From: JAAYDK01 sp964543935
GTDB lineage: Bacteria > Spirochaetota > Spirochaetia > Sphaerochaetales > Sphaerochaetaceae
Direction: 5' to 3'
Assembly: GCA_964543935.1 (NCBI GenBank)
Contig: CAZJAK010000001.1
Span: 58,923-122,922 of the forward strand
Length of the DNA: 64,000 nucleotides
Below the pieces are notes generated by a model. It was not told the DNA's origin. It saw only the letters and a program-made list of their open reading frames with translations, and did not search any database. The position numbers and the translations under genes were made by a program. This document shows, piece after piece, positions 26,527-33,689 of the stretch (the stretch's first letter is position 1; each line of letters opens with the position of its first letter).

Positions 26527-28008
26527 ATGTTCGACACATTGAAACGGGGCGCCGGTGTCTTCAAACCCAAGACATTCCTGCTTGCATTGCTCGTGCTTGC
26601 AGCAGCGGCGGCTCTCTTTACGGTGGTGTTGCCTGACAATGTCAACGACTATGGATTGTGGTCTATTGTTCCTGCTCTCTTTTTGATTGGCTATATTTTT
26701 GCAACCCGCAGGATTTTGGAGGCTCTGACGCTAGCCGCCCTGTTGTGCTTCGTCATGGCCGATAAAACAGCATTCCTGTCAGGTTTCAGCAGCGGCCTTT
26801 CGGATGTGATGATGAACGAGGACATGGCTTGGCTGATCATCGTCTGCGGATTGATGGGCAGCATCATCGTCTTGATTGAAAAATCGGGCGCCTCGCTGGC
26901 ATTCGGCCGTTGGATTTCGAAACAAGCTAAGAGCAGGAAGGGCACGTTGGTATGGACGTGGATACTGGGAGTGTTCGTTTTCATCGACGACTACCTCAGT
27001 GCGTTGACGGTGGCTTCATGCATGCGTGAGTCGACCGACGGGAAGCGCATCTCTCGCGAGATGCTGGCTTATCAGGTCGATTCTACAGCAGCCCCGGTCT
27101 GCGTGATCATCCCCATCTCCACCTGGGGAGTGTTCATCGCCAAACTGCTCGAGATGAACGGCCTGGCAGCCGAGTCGGAGGGCATGGCCTACTTCGTCAA
27201 GACTATCCCGTTCAATTTCTACGCTTGGTTTGCATTGCTGTTGCCGTTATTGGTGGCATTGGGGTGGTTCCCGTTGCTCGGCGGCATGAAACGGGCAGAG
27301 CGGCGTGTCGCCGAAGGGGGACCGTTGGCTCCGGCAGGTTCAGAAAAAATCGATATCGTCAGCACTTCTTCGAGCGCCAGTGGAGCCCGCCCGCGGATGT
27401 GGAATTTCATCCTCCCGATGCTCGTGCTGGTGGGGGTCACCCTGGCGACAGACCTGGATATGCAATTGGGTGTGTTGATCACGTTGGCATTCATGTTCTT
27501 CCTCTATATAGGGCAAGGGATCATGACAGCGGAAGAATTCGCCGATTACGTGGTCGAGGGATTGAAGAACATGGTCATGCCGTTGTTGCTGATGGTCCTG
27601 GCTTTCCTGTTCTCCTACGGAGCCGATAAAATCCGCTTCACCCAGTCGGTCATCGACGCGGCTTCACCGTTGATGTCCCCGGCCTGGCTGCCATTGATTG
27701 TGTATTTGATCTTGACAGCGACCGAGTTCATCATGGGTACGAACTGGGGCATGTACATCATCGCTTTGCCGATCGTGGTACCGTTGGCGCAAGCAATCGG
27801 GGCTAACATGATCTTGTCGGTCGCGGCAGTCTTGTCGGCCGGAGTGTTCGGCAGCCACATCTGCTTTTATAGCGATGCGACTGTCCTTTCCTCGGCAGCC
27901 AGTGGGTGCAACAACTTCGATCATGCCACCAGCCAGTTGCCGTACGGCCCGGTGGCGGTCGGATTGTCCGCTGTGGCTTTCACCGTTGCGGCTTTCCTGA
28001 TGGCTTGA
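26527..28008 (+). CDS. NhaC-family Na+/H+ antiporter-like transporter
   Basis: 493-residue inner-membrane protein with about eleven or twelve hydrophobic segments. FIDDYLSALTVASCMR and DSTAAPVCVIIPISTWG are NhaC-family motifs, and the late EFIMGTNWGMYIIALPIVVP and GVFGSHICFYSDATVLSSAASGC fit. NhaC members exchange Na+ for H+ or organic acids or amino acids; the exact solutes are not decidable here. AAAGGA lies upstream of the ATG. Confidence 0.88.
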   Translation: MFDTLKRGAGVFKPKTFLLALLVLAAAAALFTVVLPDNVNDYGLWSIVPALFLIGYIFATRRILEALTLAALLCFVMADKTAFLSGFSSGLSDVMMNEDMAWLIIVCGLMGSIIVLIEKSGASLAFGRWISKQAKSRKGTLVWTWILGVFVFIDDYLSALTVASCMRESTDGKRISREMLAYQVDSTAAPVCVIIPISTWGVFIAKLLEMNGLAAESEGMAYFVKTIPFNFYAWFALLLPLLVALGWFPLLGGMKRAERRVAEGGPLAPAGSEKIDIVSTSSSASGARPRMWNFILPMLVLVGVTLATDLDMQLGVLITLAFMFFLYIGQGIMTAEEFADYVVEGLKNMVMPLLLMVLAFLFSYGADKIRFTQSVIDAASPLMSPAWLPLIVYLILTATEFIMGTNWGMYIIALPIVVPLAQAIGANMILSVAAVLSAGVFGSHICFYSDATVLSSAASGCNNFDHATSQLPYGPVAVGLSAVAFTVAAFLMA

Positions 28009-28019
28009 CCGTTTTTCAC

Positions 28020-29057
28020 TCACAACAAGCGCAACTCGCAGCCAGCGGCCTCCTCATGGACATGGGGAGGCCATACGGATGCTTGCACTTCGCCGATATG
28101 GGCTTTCTTGAGCAGGATCATGCAGATGCGCGATTGTCCGATCCCCCCTCCGATGGTTTGGGGGAATTGGCCTTCCAACAGGCGCTTGTGCCAATACAAA
28201 TCTTTACGATCAAGTGCATTGCGCATTTGGAGTTGGCGCATCAAGGTCTCTTGATCGACCCTGATTCCCATCGATGAAAGCTCCATGGAATCGTTGCGGA
28301 CATGGTCCCATACGATGATGTCGCCGTTAAGGCCATGGTAACCGTTGACGGTCGCTGTCGACCAGTCGTCATAATCGGGCGCCCTTCCACCGTGCAGTGT
28401 TCCGTCGGACATGGGGTGGCCGATGCCGATGATGAAGACAGCCCCATATTCACGGGCCAAAGCCCGCTCCCGTTCAACCGGATTCAGCGAGGGATAGCGT
28501 TGCAGCGCCTCCTCGGCATGGATAAAAGTAATGTGCTCGGGGAGCTGCACCTTACAGGGAGGGAACATCTCGCTGACGAGGAACTCGGTCCTTTTCAACA
28601 CCCGGTAGAGCCGTTTGACGATGAATTTTAAGTAATCCACGGTTCTGCTGGCCGGGGGCATCACCAATTCCCAGTCCCACTGGTCGACATAGATGGAATG
28701 GATAGCATCGATGTCGTCGTCAGGCCGGATGGCGTTCATGTCGGTATACAGTCCGGTGTTGCTGGAAAATCCATAATCCGCCAAAGCCATCCGTTTCCAT
28801 TTGGCAAGCGATTGAACGATCTCCATGGTTGCGTCCCCGAGGTTGAGCACGGGAAACGAGCATGGCCGCTCGACTCCGTTGAGGTCGTCGTTGATGCCGG
28901 AGCCTTTCGGAACAAACAACGGACTGGTCACGCGCGACAGGTACAGTTCTCCCGAGAGTTCACGTTCAAAGGTGTCCTTGACGAATTTAATCGCTTTCTC
29001 AGTCAGTTTCTGATCGAGAAGAGGCCGGTAGCCGATGGGAAATTGGCGATTTGCCAT
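28020..29057 (-). CDS. asnA: aspartate--ammonia ligase
   Basis: ATP-dependent asparagine synthetase using ammonia, forming AMP. 345 residues, slightly longer than the roughly 330 of E. coli AsnA. The sequence shows FVPKGSGINDDLNGVERP, the class II synthetase-like core VDQWDWE, IGIGHPMSDGTLHGGRAPDYDDW and the C-terminal GGGIGQSR motif. Start at 29057, preceded by GGGGGGAG; in-frame upstream codons have no site and run into the promoter. It is divergent from the LacI regulator. Confidence 0.96.
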   Translation of the reverse strand: MANRQFPIGYRPLLDQKLTEKAIKFVKDTFERELSGELYLSRVTSPLFVPKGSGINDDLNGVERPCSFPVLNLGDATMEIVQSLAKWKRMALADYGFSSNTGLYTDMNAIRPDDDIDAIHSIYVDQWDWELVMPPASRTVDYLKFIVKRLYRVLKRTEFLVSEMFPPCKVQLPEHITFIHAEEALQRYPSLNPVERERALAREYGAVFIIGIGHPMSDGTLHGGRAPDYDDWSTATVNGYHGLNGDIIVWDHVRNDSMELSSMGIRVDQETLMRQLQMRNALDRKDLYWHKRLLEGQFPQTIGGGIGQSRICMILLKKAHIGEVQASVWPPHVHEEAAGCELRLL

Positions 29058-29109
29058 GGTGAAGCTCCCCCCTGTCCAGTGCGTGTGCTTGCGGACGGTT
29101 TGGTGAAAC

Positions 29110-29138
29110 AACCTACTTGCATTGGGGCGGTTTGTCAA
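29110..29138 (-). promoter_or_regulatory. asnA promoter
   Basis: On the minus strand, -35 TTGACA (29138-29133) and -10 TAGGTT (29115-29110) have a 17-base spacer, ending 52 bases before the asnA start codon. Confidence 0.7.
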
Positions 29139-29163
29139 TGCTTTCGATATGTTATGGATGAAT

Positions 29164-29183
29164 TTTCTCATTGGAATGAGAAA
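29164..29183. promoter_or_regulatory. 20-bp inverted repeat between asnA and lacI-type gene
   Basis: TTTCTCATT-GG-AATGAGAAA is a perfect 9-bp inverted repeat with a 2-base centre, too tight for an RNA hairpin and so likely a protein-binding site. It lies 25 bases upstream of the asnA -35 and just upstream of the LacI gene's -35. Which gene it serves is unknown. Confidence 0.6.
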
Positions 29184-29188
29184 CTGGC

Positions 29189-29232
29189 TTGTCCGTTCTC
29201 CTTCGGCATGCTAGTATCGAAATCGATTTCGA
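29189..29232 (+). promoter_or_regulatory. promoter and operator of the LacI-beta-glucosidase operon
   Basis: -35 TTGTCC (29189-29194) and -10 TAGTAT (29212-29217) have a 17-base spacer. The perfect 16-bp palindrome TCGAAATCGATTTCGA (29217-29232) covers the expected transcription start. Central CG and this size are typical of LacI-family operators, so autorepression is likely. Confidence 0.78.
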
Positions 29233-29248
29233 CACAGAGGCGGATACC

Positions 29249-30280
29249 ATGACCGAACATGCTACCATTTACGACATAGCCAAAGCAGCCAATGTTTCGC
29301 CAGCCACTGCTTCCAAAGCACTCAATGGACGCAAGGACGTCAGCGCCGCCACCAGGGCGTTGGTCTTGAAGACAGCGACGGAGATGGGCTACCGACCGAA
29401 TGTACATGCCAGGACCCTCAAGACCCGGCGGTCGTATCTGTTGGGTGTCGTCTACGAGGAACACGAAGGGCAATGGTTCTCACTCGACCATCCGCTGTTC
29501 CTACCCATTTTGAATGCATGCAAGCGACAGATCGAGTCGCAAGGCTACGAGTTGTTGTTTTTATCGCGTCGATCTTATTACGATGGCGAGAATCTGCTGT
29601 CGCACGCATTCTCACGGGAAGTCGATGGCCTGATTTTGGTGAATTTCGCCCATCGTGAGTTGCCCTTGCTCGTATCGGCCTCACGTGGCATCCCCATGGT
29701 TTCGTGCGATAGTGTCGTTCAGGGGTTCCCATCGATCGCCACGGACAATATCTGTGCAGCCCAAAAAGCGGTGGAGTACCTTCACTCGCTCGGTCATGAA
29801 CGCATCGCCCACATCGCCGGTCCGGTGGACGGTATCTCGACTGCCGGGAGCGAGCGAATGGACGGATACATAGCAGGCTTGGCAGTGTGCGGACTTCCTT
29901 ATGATCCTTCGTTGATTGTGGAGGCCGCGGGATGGTCGGTGGAGGACGGAAGGCATGCCTTCGAGCAATTGCCGTTCATCAATGGAAAACCTGCGTTCAC
30001 AGCTGTGTTCGCGGCAGCTGATTTTTATGTGATGGGATTGCGTCAGACCTGTTTGAGAATGGGGATTTCCATTCCGCACGACCTTTCAGTCATCGGCTTC
30101 GATGACGCCCAATGGACGCATTATGTCGAACCCGGTTTCACAACATTCAGACAAAATAAGGAATTGCTAGGGATCACAGCAGGAGCTGTGCTTATAGACA
30201 TGATCGAAGGACGCCAAGTCGAGGATTTGATCCGAGTGCCAGCTGAGTTGATTGTCCGCAATTCATGTCGATCCAGATAA
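29249..30280 (+). CDS. LacI-family transcriptional regulator of the beta-glucosidase operon
   Basis: 343-residue repressor. The N-terminal LacI helix-turn-helix (TIYDIAKAANVSPATASKAL) and hinge helix (GYRPNVHARTLKTRRS) are intact. The periplasmic-binding-protein-like sugar-sensing domain follows. Start at 29249 (GAGGCGG upstream); an earlier in-frame ATG at 29189 lies in the promoter. It is 21 bases ahead of the GH1 gene, so the ligand is probably a beta-glucoside or a product of its hydrolysis. Confidence 0.93.
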   Translation: MTEHATIYDIAKAANVSPATASKALNGRKDVSAATRALVLKTATEMGYRPNVHARTLKTRRSYLLGVVYEEHEGQWFSLDHPLFLPILNACKRQIESQGYELLFLSRRSYYDGENLLSHAFSREVDGLILVNFAHRELPLLVSASRGIPMVSCDSVVQGFPSIATDNICAAQKAVEYLHSLGHERIAHIAGPVDGISTAGSERMDGYIAGLAVCGLPYDPSLIVEAAGWSVEDGRHAFEQLPFINGKPAFTAVFAAADFYVMGLRQTCLRMGISIPHDLSVIGFDDAQWTHYVEPGFTTFRQNKELLGITAGAVLIDMIEGRQVEDLIRVPAELIVRNSCRSR

Positions 30281-30301
30281 ATTCTAAGGAGTATCGTTTT
30301 C

Positions 30302-31642
30302 ATGGTGAAGTTGTCTTTTCCCGAAGATTTTTTGTGGGGCGCCGCTACTTCTAGTTATCAAATTGAGGGAGCAGTCGCTGAAGATGGCCGTAAACCGAGT
30401 ATTTGGGATACGTTTTGTGCCCAGCCAGGGCGGATCGCCAACGGTGACGACGGAGCGATGGCTGCCGATTCCTATCACAAGATTGAAGAGGACGTCAACC
30501 TCATGAGTAAAATCGGCCTGAAAGCATACCGCTTTTCCATCGCTTGGCCTCGGGTAATTCCTGACGGGGAGGGCGAGGTCAATAAGGCCGGATTGGCATA
30601 CTATCAAAAACTCTGTCAAGAGCTGCGAAAACACGGCATCGAACCTGTCCCCACCTTATATCACTGGGACTTGCCGCAAAGCCTTGAAGACCAAGGCGGC
30701 TGGCGCAACCGCCAGACTGCATATGCTTTCGCAACCTATGCACAAGCCTGCTTTGAAGCTCTAGGGAAATACGTGGACAAATGGATTACCATCAATGAGC
30801 CTTGGTGCGTGGCCTACCTCGGGCATTTGACCGCTGAGCACGCTCCTGGGCACACTTCATTTGAAGAGACTGTCAACGTCATCCATCATGTGAACTTGGC
30901 CCATGGGTTGGCGGTGGCGGCTTTCAGGAAGATGAAATGCAATGGAAAGGTGGGTATCTCGTGGAATTTGATGCTCCATCGGGCCGTGTCTGCTTCACCA
31001 AATGATACACAGGCTGCCAAGTTGGCAGAGGCTTTGGAAAGCAGGGTTTTCACGGATCCTGTTTTAAAAGGAACCTATCCTGAACTTGTCGAGCATGAGT
31101 ACGGCATGAACTTTCCCGTAGAACCAGGAGACATGGCACTCATTTCGTTGCCGATCGATTTCATCGGTATCAATTACTACAACGAGGAAGCCATCTCTTA
31201 TGACCCGACTTCTCTGAGAAAATATAAAATGGAGCCACATTGGCAACGGGAGACTGCTCAACGTTGGCCAATAGTACCTTACGGTTTATTTCGGATACTT
31301 CGTTGGATAACTCAAGAAGCAGGTGCCGGCATCCCGTTGTACATTACCGAGAATGGATGCGCAGCAAACGATATGCTTGACGAACATGGAAGGATCCACG
31401 ACTTGGACAGGATTAAGTTCTTATTTTCCCATTTTGAAGTCTGCCAGCAAGCGATCGAAGAAGGCATACCGTTGAAAGGATTCTTCGTCTGGTCATTGTT
31501 GGACAACTTTGAATGGAGTTGGGGATATCAGAAGCGTTTTGGAATCGTATATGTTGACTTCAACAACCATATGAGAACCATGAAAGACAGTGCCTATTTT
31601 TATAGGGATGTCATACAAGGATATATAGAACAACCACAATAG
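30302..31642 (+). CDS. beta-glucosidase, glycoside hydrolase family 1
   Basis: 446-residue cytoplasmic glycosidase without a signal peptide. The N-terminal GH1 signature is FLWGAATSSYQIEGA. The acid/base is E166 in TINEPW and the nucleophile E350 in YITENG. The late FEWSWGYQKRFGIVYVDF keeps the Glu-Trp pair that binds the free 4- and 6-hydroxyls. This points to unphosphorylated beta-glucosides rather than 6-phospho-glucosides, in line with the absence of PTS genes. It is co-transcribed with the LacI gene. An AT-rich island begins right after it. Confidence 0.95.
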   Translation: MVKLSFPEDFLWGAATSSYQIEGAVAEDGRKPSIWDTFCAQPGRIANGDDGAMAADSYHKIEEDVNLMSKIGLKAYRFSIAWPRVIPDGEGEVNKAGLAYYQKLCQELRKHGIEPVPTLYHWDLPQSLEDQGGWRNRQTAYAFATYAQACFEALGKYVDKWITINEPWCVAYLGHLTAEHAPGHTSFEETVNVIHHVNLAHGLAVAAFRKMKCNGKVGISWNLMLHRAVSASPNDTQAAKLAEALESRVFTDPVLKGTYPELVEHEYGMNFPVEPGDMALISLPIDFIGINYYNEEAISYDPTSLRKYKMEPHWQRETAQRWPIVPYGLFRILRWITQEAGAGIPLYITENGCAANDMLDEHGRIHDLDRIKFLFSHFEVCQQAIEEGIPLKGFFVWSLLDNFEWSWGYQKRFGIVYVDFNNHMRTMKDSAYFYRDVIQGYIEQPQ

Positions 31643-32181
31643 CAACATATATATGTGGTAAATTATACATAAAATCTTAATGAAATAGTAAATAATGATG
31701 TAGATATAATATAATTATGATAGTGATATTCAATAATAAATGACATAAATCATATAGAAAAGATAGTAAATAAAAATGAAACACTATCAGTAAGTGGTAA
31801 AAATTTATAAAAAATTCTAGTGTTTTTACCTATTCACTCAGAACTACTAGTAAAGTTTTGATGATTTTATATCCATATGATGGTAGTTTCGTATCAATAA
31901 AATTTTGACAGATGTATATGCGGTGAGGTATGATGGACGAGAACAACGAATCGCTCATTGAATGAGGCAGTTGAAAGTTGTGGGGACCTGGATGCATTCA
32001 AAAGAGGGGATATGATCCACGATGATGTGCCAAGCGAGCTTAAGTGGGTGGAATAAGATTGGGATATCCAAAGAAGAAAAGCATACCGAATACGGTATGA
32101 AATGATCTTTGTGAATATCGTGCTATGAAAGTTGTTGTAGACTTGAGAGCGTTGTAAGACATATCTATTTTTATGAATCTT
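31643..32181. other. AT-rich non-coding stretch after the beta-glucosidase gene
   Basis: No convincing gene. The base composition drops abruptly to very AT-rich sequence. A stem GGTAAAAA/TTTTTACC (31796-31803 with 31823-31830) could end transcription from the GH1 gene. A less AT-rich patch at about 31925-32110 has short open frames with no start or family likeness and may be a decayed gene. Confidence 0.6.
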
Positions 32182-32226
32182 TTGTATGAATTTTTTAACT
32201 AACGCTATAATATCTATATAAGATAT
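32182..32226 (+). promoter_or_regulatory. parA promoter with overlapping inverted repeat
   Basis: -35 TTGTAT (32182-32187) and -10 TATAAT (32206-32211) have an 18-base spacer. The perfect inverted repeat ATATCT-ATATA-AGATAT (32210-32226) begins at the -10 and covers the expected start, as an operator would. Confidence 0.6.
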
Positions 32227-32349
32227 ATATTGGTATAACTATTTTTGATATGAAATTTTGTAGCTTTGCAATTGTTCATAGTATGTTTTTAAAGAAAACA
32301 ATTTTATAATGAATCGATTTTAATAGTTTTTATAGTGATTTTCGTGTAA

Positions 32350-32371
32350 GATAGTATCGGGTGGATAGTAT
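32350..32371 (+). promoter_or_regulatory. GATAGTAT direct repeats ahead of parA
   Basis: GATAGTAT occurs at 32350-32357 and 32364-32371, 14 bases apart start to start, ending 13 bases before the parA start. Short direct repeats here resemble the operators used by ribbon-helix-helix partition partners. Assignment is inference. Confidence 0.4.
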
Positions 32372-32384
32372 TCAATAGATAAAT

Positions 32385-33146
32385 ATGAGTAAAACGATAG
32401 CGTTTCACCTGCAGAAAGGTGGAGTTGGCAAAACAACAATCTCGGGAACCATAGCATGCCAATCTGCATTGGAAGGCTTTCCGACGCTTTTGGTTGATGT
32501 CGATCCACAAGGAAATGCCTCATCTTGGTTCTTTACTGGTTCACTACAATACGAGCTGTCGGATGTCTTGCAAGGGAATTGCTACATCGATGATGCTTTA
32601 ATAGAGATTCCAGCAATTCCCAATCTCTATCTGTTACCGACATTTGGAATCGGTGGAAGCCTGAAAACTTATGCTGAGACGAAGATCTCAGAGGAACCAT
32701 ACGTATTGCAGGACCTTGTACTTGAGTTGAAAAAGAGATTCGAGCGAATTGTCTTGGACCTACCTCCTGGACTAGGAAAGCTCGAACGTGCCGCAATCAT
32801 CGCCAGTGATGAAGTCATCACACCAATGACACCGGAAGTATTTAGTTTGGACGGACTTGAGATATTCATCGATGAGTTGAAACGCATTAAGAAAAATTTG
32901 CGTAGTCAAGTCAAGCATGAACGAATAATCATCAACTCGTTCGATGAACGGATCAAACAACATAAAGATATTCTGGAAGCAGCCATGGCTGGAGTTTTTA
33001 AGGTGTATCGGATTCCTGTTGACCCGGTTTTTAGGAAGGCACAGGAATCCAACACCGCCCCGCAGTTATTCAAGCAGAGGGGCAGGGGTTTGAAGGAAAA
33101 GACCATGGAGTCAATTAAGGGACTTAATTCTGTCATTTGGAGATGA
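32385..33146 (+). CDS. parA: ParA/Soj-family partition ATPase
   Basis: 253-residue deviant Walker-A ATPase. KGGVGKTT is at residues 11-18 (first lysine and P-loop lysine both present), switch I is VDVDPQGNAS, and Walker B is ERIVLDLPPG. There is no N-terminal DNA-binding domain, so it is the short (type Ib-like or Soj-like) form. It partners with a small basic protein gene that starts 6 bases after the parA stop. No replication gene is near. Its codons are more AT-rich than those of flanking genes, and it sits in an AT-rich island, so plasmid or mobile-element origin is likely. No good ribosome site is seen. Confidence 0.9.
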   Translation: MSKTIAFHLQKGGVGKTTISGTIACQSALEGFPTLLVDVDPQGNASSWFFTGSLQYELSDVLQGNCYIDDALIEIPAIPNLYLLPTFGIGGSLKTYAETKISEEPYVLQDLVLELKKRFERIVLDLPPGLGKLERAAIIASDEVITPMTPEVFSLDGLEIFIDELKRIKKNLRSQVKHERIIINSFDERIKQHKDILEAAMAGVFKVYRIPVDPVFRKAQESNTAPQLFKQRGRGLKEKTMESIKGLNSVIWR

Positions 33147-33151
33147 ACGTC

Positions 33152-33397
33152 ATGGCATTGAAAAAGAATCCTGTGGTGAATGAAACTGAGCAAAGCTCAA
33201 CTCTTCAGAAGGCAAAACAGCTGTTCAAGAACGACATGGGTGCAAGAAAGGAAAATAAGATCCTTACGACCTTTTCCATTGAACCGAGTTTCAAGCGTGA
33301 ATTGGAGGATCTTTTTGCAAACATGGGCTTGGGATGGGCCGCAGGGATCAGGTTTGCGTTGAAAGAATTCTCAAAAAAATATTCAAATAACCAATAA
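33152..33397 (+). CDS. small ParA-partner protein, probable ribbon-helix-helix DNA-binding protein
   Basis: 81 residues. The N terminus is polar and probably disordered (to about residue 35). The C-terminal part, TTFSIEPSFKRELEDLFANMG and WAAGIRFALKEFSKKY, has the strand-helix-helix pattern of ribbon-helix-helix proteins. GGAG lies 9 bases before the ATG at 33152. An alternative ATG at 33143 overlaps the parA stop (ATGA). By position it is the ParB/ParG-like adaptor of a partition pair. No named family recognised. Confidence 0.65.
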   Translation: MALKKNPVVNETEQSSTLQKAKQLFKNDMGARKENKILTTFSIEPSFKRELEDLFANMGLGWAAGIRFALKEFSKKYSNNQ

Positions 33398-33420
33398 AAA
33401 TTATATGCATACGCATCTGT

Positions 33421-33447
33421 AGCCGTACGAAAGTACGGCTATTTTAC
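33421..33447 (+). terminator. terminator of the par operon
   Basis: AGCCGTAC-GAAA-GTACGGCT (33421-33440) is a perfect 8-bp stem with a GAAA tetraloop, followed by ATTTTAC. Confidence 0.85.
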
Positions 33448-33689
33448 TATAATAACAATTTTAATTAAAATTATAATTAACATGAAAAACTATAAAATGT
33501 ATATAAAATAAATATATAAATATTATTAAATATATAAATAAAAACGAGAGTATGATATGTGAAATATATAAATACTTTTTGGTTTTTAACTAAAGTTATT
33601 TCAATAGCCAGTGAACAGAATTGACAAGTTCCGCTAGTCTTGTACATGTGGTATCATTTATCTTAAACATACTATCATGGAGAACCTGC
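33448..33689. repeat. AT-rich region with iteron-like direct repeats
   Basis: Non-coding and almost entirely A and T up to about 33600. AAATATATAAATA occurs twice (33510-33522 and 33528-33540), 18 bases apart start to start. The palindrome TTTTAATTAAAA lies near 33460. It could be the centromere-like site of the par pair or simply AT-rich spacer. Confidence 0.45.

Noticed and set aside
31643..33689. Transposon or prophage in the AT-rich island
   Set aside because: No transposase, integrase, phage gene, terminal repeat or target duplication could be found.
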